Of a DNA stretch of 64,000 bases, positions 1 through 7,815 are shown in pieces. The translations under genes and the position numbers were made by a program. The stretch is from Leisingera methylohalidivorans DSM 14336 (lineage in GTDB: Bacteria; Pseudomonadota; Alphaproteobacteria; Rhodobacterales; Rhodobacteraceae): positions 441,462 to 505,461 of the forward strand of contig NC_023135.1 of assembly GCF_000511355.1 (NCBI RefSeq), in the 5' to 3' direction. The notes under the pieces were generated by a model, which had not been told where the DNA came from, ran no database searches, and saw nothing but the letters and a program-made list of their open reading frames with translations. The number at the start of each line of letters is the position of its first letter. Positions within the stretch are counted from its first letter, which is position 1.

Positions 1-514
1 GCTCCTCGGCGCCTTTGCCGGGATAGGCGCCGGCGGTGTCCACCAGGGTGATCACCGGCAGTTTGAACCGGCTGGCCATCTCCATCAGGCGGATTGCCTT
101 GCGGTAGCCTTCGGGCCGGGCCATGCCGAAATTGCGCTCAATCCGCGATTTGGTGTCGCTGCCCTTCTCATGGCCGATCACCACCACCGGCTGGTCGTTG
201 AACCGGGCAAGCCCGCCCATCACTGCCAGATCGTCGGCAAAGTTGCGGTCGCCTGCCAGCGGCGTGTACTCGGTGAACAGCGCCTTGATGTAATCCTGGC
301 AATGGGGGCGTTCGGGGTGCCGTGCCACCTGGCATTTGCGCCAGGGCGTCAGCTCCTTATAGAGGTCCTTCAGCAGCTGCGCCGCCTTGGCGTCCAGCGC
401 CGCGGCCTCATCCGCCACGTTCATTTCCTCATTCGCGCGCGCCAGCGCCCGCAGCTCCTCCGCCTTGCCTTCGATTTCGGCCAGCGGTTTTTCGAATTCC
501 AGATACTGGGTCAT
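1..514 (-). CDS. accA: Acetyl-CoA carboxylase carboxyltransferase subunit alpha (partial, N-terminal part)
   Basis: This is the alpha half of the carboxyltransferase that moves the carboxyl group from biotin to acetyl-CoA to make malonyl-CoA, the first committed step of fatty acid synthesis; it acts in the cytosol with AccD. About 171 codons are present and the gene runs off the left edge. The protein starts [20 protein letters not shown] and shows the family features [20 protein letters not shown] and, at the window edge, the active-site strand [15 protein letters not shown]. The ATG at 512-514 is preceded by a GAGG motif. The gene stands alone, with about 290 bp of non-coding DNA upstream. 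Confidence 0.97.
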   Translation of the reverse strand, partial: MTQYLEFEKPLAEIEGKAEELRALARANEEMNVADEAAALDAKAAQLLKDLYKELTPWRKCQVARHPERPHCQDYIKALFTEYTPLAGDRNFADDLAVMGGLARFNDQPVVVIGHEKGSDTKSRIERNFGMARPEGYRKAIRLMEMASRFKLPVITLVDTAGAYPGKGAEE

Positions 515-803
515 ATCGCCTCTGCTCAGCGGGTTTGCAGCTATATGGCCTTCTGCGCCGCAAGATGCAACTCAGCAAGATTTGCGATCTGCTGCCATGG
601 CATCAGGGACCGGCCGCGAAAGCAACGGAAGCACCGCCGATGGCCGCCGGTTGCAAAGACCGGAGACCGCGGGTTCCGGCCTGTAAACACGGCCGCACCG
701 GCGGCACGCTGCCCGAAGGGACGGAGGAGGCCGGCCGCAACAATCCGCGGCAAATTGCGCCCGAGAATTCGCTGAGCAGAATCCGCCTGCCGTTAAGGTC
801 GCC

Positions 804-1400
804 CTACGCCTGCAGCAGAATCGCCGCCAAGGACGCCACCAGCACCGCCGCCATGGTCCAGTTGAACGCCCGCAGCTGCGCAGGCCGCGTCAGCAGCCGC
901 CGCAGCTGCTGGCCGAGCATGGTCCAGGTCGAGGCCGAGAAGCACCCGATCAGCAGATAGGTGCCCGACACCCACAGGATCGCGCTCAGGTCGCGGCTGG
1001 CTGCATAGAGCGTGATCGCCCCCAGCGCCATCGCCCAGGCCTTGGGGTTCACCCACTGAAAGGCGCAGGCCTGAACAAAGGTCAGCGGCCGCCCCTCTGC
1101 CGCGCTGTCCACGGGCGGGGCGGCATTTGCGACCTTCCAGGCCAGCCACAGCATGTAGACAACCGATAGCGCCCTCATGACCGTGGTGAGCGGCGGAAAA
1201 GCCTCGAACAGCTGCATCACGCCCACACCGACCAGCAGGATCATCAGCGGAAAGCCGATCGCCACGCCCAGGAGATGCGGGACCGTGCGCTGAAAGCCAT
1301 AGTTCGCGCCCGACGCCATCAGCATCAGATTGTTGGGGCCGGGGGTGAAGACGGTGCCGAAGGCAAAGGCGGCCAGTGCAAAGAGGAGTTCATATGTCAT
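804..1400 (-). CDS. LysE family amino-acid/homoserine exporter
   Basis: This is an inner-membrane exporter of the LysE/RhtB family, which moves amino acids or their analogues out of the cell. The 198-residue length and the pattern of about six hydrophobic segments fit the family. The N-terminal signature FTPGPNNLMLMASGANYGF (about residues 18-36) is typical, as is the later FQWVNPKAWAMALG. It is divergent from an Lrp/AsnC regulator 73 bp away, a common arrangement in which the regulator senses an amino acid and controls the exporter. The substrate cannot be read from the sequence. Confidence 0.95.
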   Translation of the reverse strand: MTYELLFALAAFAFGTVFTPGPNNLMLMASGANYGFQRTVPHLLGVAIGFPLMILLVGVGVMQLFEAFPPLTTVMRALSVVYMLWLAWKVANAAPPVDSAAEGRPLTFVQACAFQWVNPKAWAMALGAITLYAASRDLSAILWVSGTYLLIGCFSASTWTMLGQQLRRLLTRPAQLRAFNWTMAAVLVASLAAILLQA

Positions 1401-1473
1401 GGGCAGGAAACTTGCGCAGTTTTCGCCAAATGAAATTGCGTTTTGCAGCGCCTGATGTGTATTTTCGCAACCA

Positions 1474-1926
1474 ATGGCGAAGAATGATCAGATAAACCAG
1501 CGTATATTGCAGGAACTCACCCGCGACGGCCGGATCAGCAATCTGGAACTGGCCGAGCGGGTCGGCCTGTCGCCCTCTGCCTGTCTGCGCCGGGTGCAGG
1601 AGCTGGAACGCTCGGGCGTCATCACCGGCTACCGCGCGGTGCTGGACCGGCAGAAGCTGGGGGTGGGATTTGCCACCTATATCGGCGTCGGCCTGGGCGA
1701 ACACACCAAGGACGCGCAGGAAGCTTTTGAACGCGCCATGCAATCCGCGCCCGAGGTGGTCGAATGCCACAATATCACCGGCACCATCGAATACCTGCTG
1801 CGCGTCGAATGCGCCGATCTGCCCAGCTACAAACGGTTCCACACCGACATTCTGGGCACCTCGCCCTATGTGACCGGGATCACCACCTATGTGGTGATGG
1901 GCTCGCCCAAGGATCTGCGGGCGTGA
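1474..1926 (+). CDS. Lrp/AsnC family transcriptional regulator
   Basis: A 150-residue DNA-binding regulator with an N-terminal winged helix-turn-helix (ISNLELAERVGLSPSACLRR, about residues 20-39) and a C-terminal RAM-type effector domain (VECHNITGTIEYLLRVEC). Members form dimers to octamers and respond to amino acids. It is divergent from the LysE exporter at 804-1400 and probably controls it from the 73-bp shared region. No convincing Shine-Dalgarno sequence precedes the ATG, so translation may be leaderless or the signal weak. Its specific ligand is unknown. Confidence 0.95.
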   Translation: MAKNDQINQRILQELTRDGRISNLELAERVGLSPSACLRRVQELERSGVITGYRAVLDRQKLGVGFATYIGVGLGEHTKDAQEAFERAMQSAPEVVECHNITGTIEYLLRVECADLPSYKRFHTDILGTSPYVTGITTYVVMGSPKDLRA

Positions 1927-1947
1927 CGGCGGCGCGGCTGGACTTTT

Positions 1948-2001
1948 GAGCATTTGGAGGAAGATGAAGCGAGGCAGACTTTCATCTTTCCTCAAATACT
2001 C
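1948..2001. repeat. Inverted pair of a roseobacter-type intergenic motif
   Basis: Two near-copies of one 23-bp motif face each other across an 8-bp spacer: 1948-1970 (beginning GAGCATTTGG, ending GATGAAGC) and 1979-2001 (on the minus strand GAGTATTTGAGGAAAGATGA). The same motif follows the dgcN hairpin near 6674. From memory, this sequence is common in roseobacter intergenic regions just after gene ends; here it follows the AsnC-type gene directly. It may act in termination or be a selfish repeat. Confidence 0.7.
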
Positions 2002-2263
2002 ACCTCACTTCGGAGGCCGCAGGCGCGCGGCGGCGGGTGTTGCGCATCCGGCGTACGCTGCCCTCACCTGATCTTAAACCGCCCGAGGCAATCTTGCACC
2101 CGGTCGCGATCACCCGCCGGGGCTTGGCTCTCCGGCAGATATGGAACAGGGCTCCCGCCTGGCAGCGGGGTCATGCAGAGACAACGTTTAGCATGCGGGC
2201 GGATACGCCCGTCCGCCTCCGCCTTATTGGCGGCGCCGCCAATCCTTAACTGCCAGTTGAGAC

Positions 2264-2315
2264 GGCACTGGGAAATGGCACTGGGAAATGGCACTGCAAA
2301 ACGGCACTGGGAACA
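2264..2315. repeat. Short tandem repeat, four units of 13 bp
   Basis: Four consecutive 13-bp units start at 2264, 2277, 2290 and 2303. The first two are identical (GGCACTGGGAAAT); the third and fourth differ at the 3' end. It lies in the 463-bp stretch 1927-2389, which otherwise contains the inverted motif at 1948-2001 and no reading frame with coding character. Copy number is likely to vary between strains. Confidence 0.85.
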
Positions 2316-2389
2316 TGATCTGGAACAGATGAGCAACCGGCAGGGCAGGGGCCCTGGCCGGGCAGACCCCATGGGCCGGGGCAGCCGTT

Positions 2390-2992
2390 CTACCGGGGGG
2401 GCAGCAAAACCCGCATGGCGATCTCCGGCGAGGCCAGCACCGGCACCTGCGTCTGCGCCCGCAGCACCGCTGCCGCCCCGGCCATCGAGGCCTGCGCCAG
2501 CACAGCGCAGCCAAACGCGCCATCCTTCAGCGCCCCTTCGATGCTTTCGGCTATAGCCGCAGAAAACGCCGTGCCGGCGCCGGTTTCAAACAGCGGCCAG
2601 TGCTGCGCCAGAGATAACGGGGTCAGGTGCGGATCACGCCCGCCAAAGGCGCGCCGCAGCAGCGCCTCTGAAGGGGCCGCCGTGCTGTCCAGGCAATAGG
2701 CCATCAGCACCGGCCCGCCAATCCGCGCCGCTTCCTGCATCATCGGCCAGTCGATGCGGATGGCGCCTGCCTCCTCTGCAACCGGGCCCAGGGTGGTGCA
2801 GGTGCACAGCACCGGGCCGTCAGCCGCGCTGATGGCCGCCGCTATCTCCGCCCTCAGGTCGGCGCCAATGCCGTCCCGGGCCCGGGCCAGCCAATCGCTG
2901 CGCACTTGCTGATTCAGATCCGCTTCGGGGGCCAGCGCCCGGAACGTCCTCGCAAGCGCGTCTGCGGTATGCAGCAAGGTCAAATCTGCCAT
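2390..2992 (-). CDS. Asp/Glu racemase-like protein
   Basis: A 200-residue protein resembling the Asp/Glu/hydantoin racemase superfamily, whose members invert the alpha carbon of acidic amino acids or related compounds using two cysteines. Candidate catalytic cysteines sit in VLCTCTTLGPVAEEAG (Cys63 or Cys65) and GCAVLAQASMAGA (Cys162), the usual positions in the two half-domains. The ATG at 2992 was chosen over an upstream ATG because GGAGGG lies just before it. It lies downstream of malyl-CoA lyase on the same strand, but a terminator hairpin separates them. True substrate unknown; a non-racemase role such as maleate or arylmalonate chemistry is possible. Confidence 0.75.
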   Translation of the reverse strand: MADLTLLHTADALARTFRALAPEADLNQQVRSDWLARARDGIGADLRAEIAAAISAADGPVLCTCTTLGPVAEEAGAIRIDWPMMQEAARIGGPVLMAYCLDSTAAPSEALLRRAFGGRDPHLTPLSLAQHWPLFETGAGTAFSAAIAESIEGALKDGAFGCAVLAQASMAGAAAVLRAQTQVPVLASPEIAMRVLLPPR

Positions 2993-3010
2993 CAAACCCT
3001 CCATACGGAA

Positions 3011-3034
3011 AAGGCGCCCCATCGGGACGCCCTT
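3011..3034 (-). terminator. Rho-independent terminator after malyl-CoA lyase
   Basis: A hairpin with arms of about 10 bp around a 3-4 nt loop, read on the minus strand and followed by CTTTTCC. It sits 25 bp past the malyl-CoA lyase stop and just before the start of the racemase-like gene, so the latter either has its own promoter or depends on read-through. Confidence 0.7.
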
Positions 3035-3058
3035 GCACTCTGTCTATGCGAACCGGCG

Positions 3059-4018
3059 TCAGCTGTTCGCAATCAGTTCGGCCTGGGCGACAATCACCTC
3101 AGCCTGCTTGATCGAGGCGATATCGACAAGACGGCCCTTGTAGACGGTCGCGCCGGCGCCCGAGGCCTTGGCCTCTGCCATCGCGGCCAGGATCTCGCGG
3201 GCTTCCGCCACAGCCTCCTCCGAAGGGGTGAAGACCTGATTGGCCAGCGCGATCTGGCTGGGATGGATCGCCCATTTGCCGACCATGCCCAAGGTCGCAG
3301 ACCGTTTCGCCTGGGCGATATAGCCGTCCTCGTCCGAGAAATCGCCGAACGGCCCGTCAACCGGCAGGATGCCATGGGTGCGGCAGGCGGCGACAATTGC
3401 AGCCTGGGCCCAGTGCCAGGGGTCGGACCAGTGCTTTTCGCCGTCGCGGATCATATAGTAGTTTTCCTGCGTCCCGCCGATGCCGGTGGTCTGCATCCCC
3501 ATCGAAGCGGCGAAATCCGCTGCCCCCAGGCTCATCGCCTGCAGCCGGGGCGAGGATTTGGCGATCTCCTCGGCATGGGCAATGCCTGCCGCCGACTCTA
3601 TGATCACTTCAAAGGACACCGGCTTGGTCCGGCCCTTGGCGCGCTCGATCGCGGTGACCAGCGCATCCACCGCGTACACGTCCTCGGCGCAGCCGACCTT
3701 GGGGATCATGATCTGATCCAGGCGGTCGCCGGCCTGCTCCAGAATGTCCACCACATCGCGGTACCAATAGGGGGTGTCGAGCCCGTTGATCCGCACCGAC
3801 AGATACTTGCTGCCCCAGTCGACGCTGTTGATCGCCTCGATCACATTGGCGCGGGCCTGATCCTTGTCGGAGGGGGCCACTGAATCCTCAAGATCAAGAT
3901 TGATCACATCAGCCGCCGAAGCCGCCATCTTCTCAAACAGTTTCACCTTGGAGCCGGGGCCGAACAGCTGGCAGCGATTGGGGCGCGCCGGTGCGGCGGG
4001 CTGGATGCGGAAGGACAT
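3059..4018 (-). CDS. mcl1: L-malyl-CoA/beta-methylmalyl-CoA lyase
   Basis: This CitE-like lyase cleaves beta-methylmalyl-CoA to glyoxylate and propionyl-CoA, and forms or cleaves L-malyl-CoA; it is a central enzyme of the ethylmalonyl-CoA pathway for acetate assimilation. The 319-residue length matches the Rhodobacter enzyme. Recognisable parts are the N-terminal RCQLFGPGSKVKLFEKMAAS, the acidic metal-binding LDLEDSVAP, and the CoA/Mg region VSFEVIIESAAGIAHAEEIA. The start at 4018 is preceded by CAGGGGG; the open frame extends further upstream but that part lacks family similarity. It is divergent from an MFS transporter. Confidence 0.95.
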   Translation of the reverse strand: MSFRIQPAAPARPNRCQLFGPGSKVKLFEKMAASAADVINLDLEDSVAPSDKDQARANVIEAINSVDWGSKYLSVRINGLDTPYWYRDVVDILEQAGDRLDQIMIPKVGCAEDVYAVDALVTAIERAKGRTKPVSFEVIIESAAGIAHAEEIAKSSPRLQAMSLGAADFAASMGMQTTGIGGTQENYYMIRDGEKHWSDPWHWAQAAIVAACRTHGILPVDGPFGDFSDEDGYIAQAKRSATLGMVGKWAIHPSQIALANQVFTPSEEAVAEAREILAAMAEAKASGAGATVYKGRLVDIASIKQAEVIVAQAELIANS

Positions 4019-4084
4019 GCGGAAACCCCCTGGGTAAGGAAATTGCAGAATTTTCGCCCATCGGGTTATTAAATTGCGCGCTGT

Positions 4085-4108
4085 CTTGCAAGTGGATTTT
4101 GCACTTGC
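4085..4108. promoter_or_regulatory. Candidate regulator binding site between mcl1 and the MFS gene
   Basis: The 220-bp divergent region contains a perfect 7-bp inverted repeat, GCAAGTG at 4088-4094 and CACTTGC at 4102-4108, overlapping CTTGCAAG at 4085-4092 and TTTTGCAC. This recalls the paired TTTGCAAA-like half-sites bound by short-chain acyl-CoA regulators (RamB/PccR family) in related bacteria. The resemblance is by eye only; no such regulator is encoded nearby. Confidence 0.35.
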
Positions 4109-4238
4109 GGCAAGAAACGCCGCGTTGCGGCAATCCCGTTTGCGCCTTTTCCGTCGCAAACCTGCGCGAAGCTGCCGCCGCCATGCTGCACTGCGCAGGA
4201 AAAGACACGGGCGCCGATCCGTGCGGAAAAGGAGTGAC

Positions 4239-5507
4239 ATGAAACGCGCATTGATCGACAACTGGGCCCTGTTCCTGGGCATGCTGCTGCTGATGGTCGG
4301 CAACGGGCTGCTGGTCACGCTGCTGACGATCCGCGGCTCGACGCTGGGGTTCACGGACCTTGAGATTTCCGTCATGCAGTCCTGCTACCCGCTGGGGGCG
4401 CTGGCAGGAACAATGCTGACCCCGCTGCTGATCGAGAAGGTCGGCCATATCCGGGTGTTTTCGGCGCTGGCGTCGATGGTCTCGGTTGCGGCGATTGCCC
4501 ATCTGCTGACCTCGGATCCGGTCAGCTGGGCAGCGATGCGGCTGCTGGCGGGCTTCTGTTTTCCGGGCCTTTATGTGATCACCGAAAGCTGGCTCAACGC
4601 CAAGTCGGAGAACCGGATCCGGGCGCAGGTGCTGTCGGTCTATTTCATCATCCAGACGGCGGGGCCGGCGCTGGGCACTGCAATGGTCGGCCTGCCGGAT
4701 CCCAGCGGCAACCTGCTGTTCGGGGTCACCTCGATCCTGCTGTCGGTGGCCATTGTGCCGCTGTTGCTGTCGAATATCAGGGCGCCGGATTACTCGGCGC
4801 CGGACCGGATGCCGGTGACGCGGCTGTACATAGTCTCGCCGATGACGGTTCTGGGCATCGTCATCATGGGGGCGGGCGTGGTGGCCTGGTACATCAGCCT
4901 GCCGCTTTATGCGCTGCAGAACGGCTTCAGCGAGGCGCAGGCCTCGGGCGCGCTGGTGATTGCGCTGATCGCCGCAGCACTGATGCAATACCCGGTGGGC
5001 TGGCTGTCGGACCGCACCGACCGGCGTTATGTGGTGATTGCGCTGTCCGGCATTTCGGCGCTGGTGGCGCTGTGGATGGCGGTGGACACGGCGCCCTCGC
5101 GCATTGTGGTCGGGTTTTCCGTCATCGCGGCAACCACGCTGCCGATCTATTCGATCCTGGCGGCGCACGCCAACGACCAGCTGCAGCCGGGCCAGGTGGT
5201 TCCGGCCAGCGGCACCATGGCGTTCCTGCTGCAGCTGGGGCAGTTTTTCGGCATTCTGATCGGGCCGAACATGATCAGCCTGGCGGACGGGCGGGGGCTG
5301 CAATATCTGCTGATCGGGGTCGGGGTGACCGTTGCGCTGATCGCCATTGCGCGGCGCGCGACCTCCGGGGCGCCGGAGGACACTGGCGAATTCCAGGCCA
5401 TGGGTGTGATCGGTGTGGCGCAGCCGGGCGTGCTGCAGGCGGAATCATGGGCGGAGGAGGAAACGTCTGTTAGCCGCGGTGGAAGAGAAGAATATTCGAG
5501 TGTTTAG
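4239..5507 (+). CDS. MFS transporter
   Basis: A 422-residue integral inner-membrane transporter of the major facilitator superfamily with about 12 hydrophobic segments. It begins MKRALIDNWALFLGMLLLMV and has the conserved MFS cytoplasmic loop GWLSDRTDRRYVVIALSG between helices 8 and 9. The ATG at 4239 was chosen because GGAG lies just upstream and the preceding codons lack coding character. It is followed on the same strand, after 114 bp, by dgcN, dgcA and a D-amino-acid transaminase, so it may import or export a substrate of that pathway. Substrate not predictable. Confidence 0.92.
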   Translation: MKRALIDNWALFLGMLLLMVGNGLLVTLLTIRGSTLGFTDLEISVMQSCYPLGALAGTMLTPLLIEKVGHIRVFSALASMVSVAAIAHLLTSDPVSWAAMRLLAGFCFPGLYVITESWLNAKSENRIRAQVLSVYFIIQTAGPALGTAMVGLPDPSGNLLFGVTSILLSVAIVPLLLSNIRAPDYSAPDRMPVTRLYIVSPMTVLGIVIMGAGVVAWYISLPLYALQNGFSEAQASGALVIALIAAALMQYPVGWLSDRTDRRYVVIALSGISALVALWMAVDTAPSRIVVGFSVIAATTLPIYSILAAHANDQLQPGQVVPASGTMAFLLQLGQFFGILIGPNMISLADGRGLQYLLIGVGVTVALIAIARRATSGAPEDTGEFQAMGVIGVAQPGVLQAESWAEEETSVSRGGREEYSSV

Positions 5508-5621
5508 TGATTTATTCGAAGAAAGCCGACCTAAAGCGGGTTTCCTGCGCGATTTCGAGAGGACTTTGCGCGAAATTAGCCCGATTTTAGCGTGAACGAT
5601 TTAACTCGAAGGATGAGCGCG

Positions 5622-6623
5622 ATGATCGAGACCCCTTATCTGCTGTTTCTGGGCGACGCGCCTGACATGCTGGCCGCCAAAGTTGCCATCGGCATCCGCG
5701 ACTGGCGCCCGGACCACGCCGTCGGCCAGATCAGCCTGCCGGGCTGCGGTGCCGACCTGGGCCTGACCGAGATGACCCTGGCCGAGGCCAGGGACGCCGG
5801 CGCCAAGACGCTGGTGATCGGCGTCGCCAACCGCGGCGGGGTGATTTCTCCGGCGTGGAAAGAGGTGCTGATCGCGGCTCTGGAAATGGGCTATGACATC
5901 GCTTCGGGCCTGCATAACCTGCTGCGCGACGAAGGCGACCTGGTGGCGGCAGCACAGACCTATGGCGGTACCCTGCACGATGTGCGCGTCCCCACTGTCG
6001 GCTACCCGATCGCCAATGGCGTCAAGCGCAAGGGCAAGCGCTGCCTGGCCGTTGGCACCGATTGCTCGGTCGGCAAGATGTACACCGCCCTGGCGATGGA
6101 TGCCGTAATGCAAGAGCGCGGCATGAAGTCGACCTTCCGCGCCACCGGCCAGACCGGCATTCTGATCACCGGCCACGGCGTGCCGCTGGACGCGGTCATT
6201 GCCGACTTCATGGCGGGCTCCATCGAGTATCTGACCCCGGACAATGATGAAGACCACTGGGACCTGATCGAGGGCCAGGGCTCGCTGTTCCACGTCTCCT
6301 ATTCGGGCGTCACCATGGCGCTGGTGCACGGCGGCCAGCCGGATGCGCTGATCCTGTGCCACGAGCCGACCCGCACCCATATGCGCGGCCTGCCGGAGTA
6401 TGACGTGCCAAGCCTGGAAGAGCTGAAAGCCGTGGCCCTGCCGCTGGCACAGCGCGCCAACCCGGCCTGCAAGGTTGTCGGCATCTCGGTGAACACCCAG
6501 CACCTGACCGAGGACGAGGCGGTCAAGTATCTGGCAGAAGTTGAAGAACGGATGGGCCTGCCCGCCGTCGACCCGTACCGCCACGGTGCAGGCCGCCTGG
6601 TGGATGCGCTGGCCGCGGTCTGA
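5622..6623 (+). CDS. dgcN: DUF1611 family N-acetyltransferase, D-glutamate catabolism (DgcN-like)
   Basis: Members of this DUF1611 family have been described as N-acetylating D-glutamate so that the partner racemase DgcA can act on it. The 333-residue protein has an N-terminal Rossmann-like half and a P-loop-like motif GTDCSVGK at residues 145-152, followed by TGQTGILITGHG and the acidic HWDLIEGQGSLFH. The ATG at 5622 has GAAGGA at good spacing; a GTG at 5592 is possible but weaker. It is directly upstream of dgcA, though a strong hairpin at 6633-6675 separates them. Function rests on family and context. Confidence 0.85.
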   Translation: MIETPYLLFLGDAPDMLAAKVAIGIRDWRPDHAVGQISLPGCGADLGLTEMTLAEARDAGAKTLVIGVANRGGVISPAWKEVLIAALEMGYDIASGLHNLLRDEGDLVAAAQTYGGTLHDVRVPTVGYPIANGVKRKGKRCLAVGTDCSVGKMYTALAMDAVMQERGMKSTFRATGQTGILITGHGVPLDAVIADFMAGSIEYLTPDNDEDHWDLIEGQGSLFHVSYSGVTMALVHGGQPDALILCHEPTRTHMRGLPEYDVPSLEELKAVALPLAQRANPACKVVGISVNTQHLTEDEAVKYLAEVEERMGLPAVDPYRHGAGRLVDALAAV

Positions 6624-6632
6624 TCTAACAGC

Positions 6633-6697
6633 CCCGCCGGAGGTGCCTGCTGCGTAAGCAGCTGCCTCCGGCGGGAGTATTTTTGAACAGATGAAAG
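6633..6697 (+). terminator. Long hairpin with T-run between dgcN and dgcA
   Basis: Perfect 11-bp arms CCCGCCGGAGG (6633-6643) and CCTCCGGCGGG (6665-6675) enclose a second 5-bp stem (CTGCT/AGCAG) and are followed by AGTATTTTTG. The tail GAGTATTTTTGAACAGATGA repeats the motif found at 1948-2001. It could terminate or attenuate transcription between two genes that should be co-expressed, or protect the dgcN mRNA end. Confidence 0.75.
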
Positions 6698-6773
6698 CGC
6701 CGGAGCCGGGTTTTCCGGGCATCCGGCTGAGGTTCGCCGCGCGCTGCGGGGAACCGGTGGAAAGGGCAGTTTC

Positions 6774-7739
6774 ATGAACATCACCGTCACCCCGGACGTC
6801 TTCAAACTGGCGCAGGTCTTCACTATCTCGCGCGGCTCGCGCACCGAGGCCAAGGTGCTGACCGTGCGGGTGCAGAAGGACGGCGCCACCGGCTGGGGCG
6901 AATGCGTGCCTTATGCCCGCTATAATGAAACGCTGGACAGCGTGACCGCCGAGATCGAGGGGCTGCCCGCTGATTTCACCCGAGAAGAGCTGCAGTCGCT
7001 GCTGCCCGCCGGCGCCGCCCGCAACGCGGTGGACTGCGCGTTGTGGGATCTGGAGGCCAAGCAGGCCGGAAAACGGGTCTGGGAACTGGCGGGTCTGGAC
7101 GCGCCGGGGCCGGAAATCACCGCCTATACGCTGTCGCTCGACACGCCTGAAAAGATGCAGGCGCAGGCGGCTGAAAATGCGTTCCGCCCGCTGCTGAAGA
7201 TCAAGCTGGGCACCCCCGATGACATGCCCCGGCTGGAAGCGGTGCGCGCCGGCGCCCCCGATGCCAGGATCATCATTGACGCCAACGAGGGCTGGTCGGC
7301 CGGAGTTTACGCCGAGCTGGCACCGCATCTGCTGCGGCTGGGCGTGGAACTGGTGGAACAGCCGCTGCCTGCGGGTGAAGACGCCGCGTTGATCGGCATG
7401 GACCGCCCGGTGCCGGTCTGCGCCGACGAGAGCTGCCATGACCGCACCAGCCTGCCGAAGCTCAAGGGTAAATACGACGTGGTCAACATCAAGCTGGACA
7501 AGACCGGCGGTCTGACCGAGGCGCTGAAATTGCGTGAACAGGCTTTGGCCGAGGGCTATCAGGTGATGGTCGGCTGCATGGTCGGTTCCTCGCTGGCGAT
7601 GGCGCCGGCGACGCTTGTGGCGCAGGGTGCGGCGGTTACGGATCTTGACGGGCCGCTGCTTCTGGCCGAAGACCGCGAGGAACCATTGTTGTTTGATGCC
7701 GAAGGGGTCCACCCCCCGAAAGCTGCCCTGTGGGGGTGA
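6774..7739 (+). CDS. dgcA: N-acetyl-D-glutamate racemase / dipeptide-epimerase-like enolase superfamily enzyme
   Basis: A 321-residue enolase-superfamily enzyme that by family and context racemises N-acetyl-D-glutamate in D-glutamate catabolism; without context it would be called a dipeptide epimerase. The catalytic lysine pair is visible as LLKIKLG (Lys142, Lys144), the metal ligands as IIIDANEGW (Asp169), VELVEQPLP (Glu195) and VCADESCHD (Asp218), and the opposite-face lysine in VNIKLDKTGG (Lys240). It lies between dgcN and a D-amino-acid transaminase on the same strand. An L-Ala-D/L-Glu epimerase role in murein peptide recycling is the alternative. Confidence 0.87.
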   Translation: MNITVTPDVFKLAQVFTISRGSRTEAKVLTVRVQKDGATGWGECVPYARYNETLDSVTAEIEGLPADFTREELQSLLPAGAARNAVDCALWDLEAKQAGKRVWELAGLDAPGPEITAYTLSLDTPEKMQAQAAENAFRPLLKIKLGTPDDMPRLEAVRAGAPDARIIIDANEGWSAGVYAELAPHLLRLGVELVEQPLPAGEDAALIGMDRPVPVCADESCHDRTSLPKLKGKYDVVNIKLDKTGGLTEALKLREQALAEGYQVMVGCMVGSSLAMAPATLVAQGAAVTDLDGPLLLAEDREEPLLFDAEGVHPPKAALWG

Positions 7740-7750
7740 CGAAAGCCTGG

Positions 7751-7774
7751 GAAACGATCCGGGGGATCGTTTTC
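7751..7774. repeat. Hairpin between dgcA and the transaminase gene
   Basis: An inverted repeat AAACGATCC (7752-7760) and GGATCGTTT (7764-7772) lies 12 bp past the dgcA stop, followed by only a short T-stretch. It may weakly attenuate or stabilise the mRNA. I recall similar elements between roseobacter genes. Confidence 0.6.
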
Positions 7775-7815
7775 AATGAGGAACGGGCGGAGCCCGGAGA
7801 CATAAGGAAGATAAC

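Noticed and set aside
541..753. Small minus-strand frame between accA and lysE
   Set aside because: No ribosome binding site, arginine/cysteine-rich composition and no conserved look.
5601..7712. Very long minus-strand open frame (about 700 codons) opposite dgcN and dgcA
   Set aside because: Typical shadow frame in GC-rich DNA; no domain, and both real genes on the plus strand show catalytic motifs.
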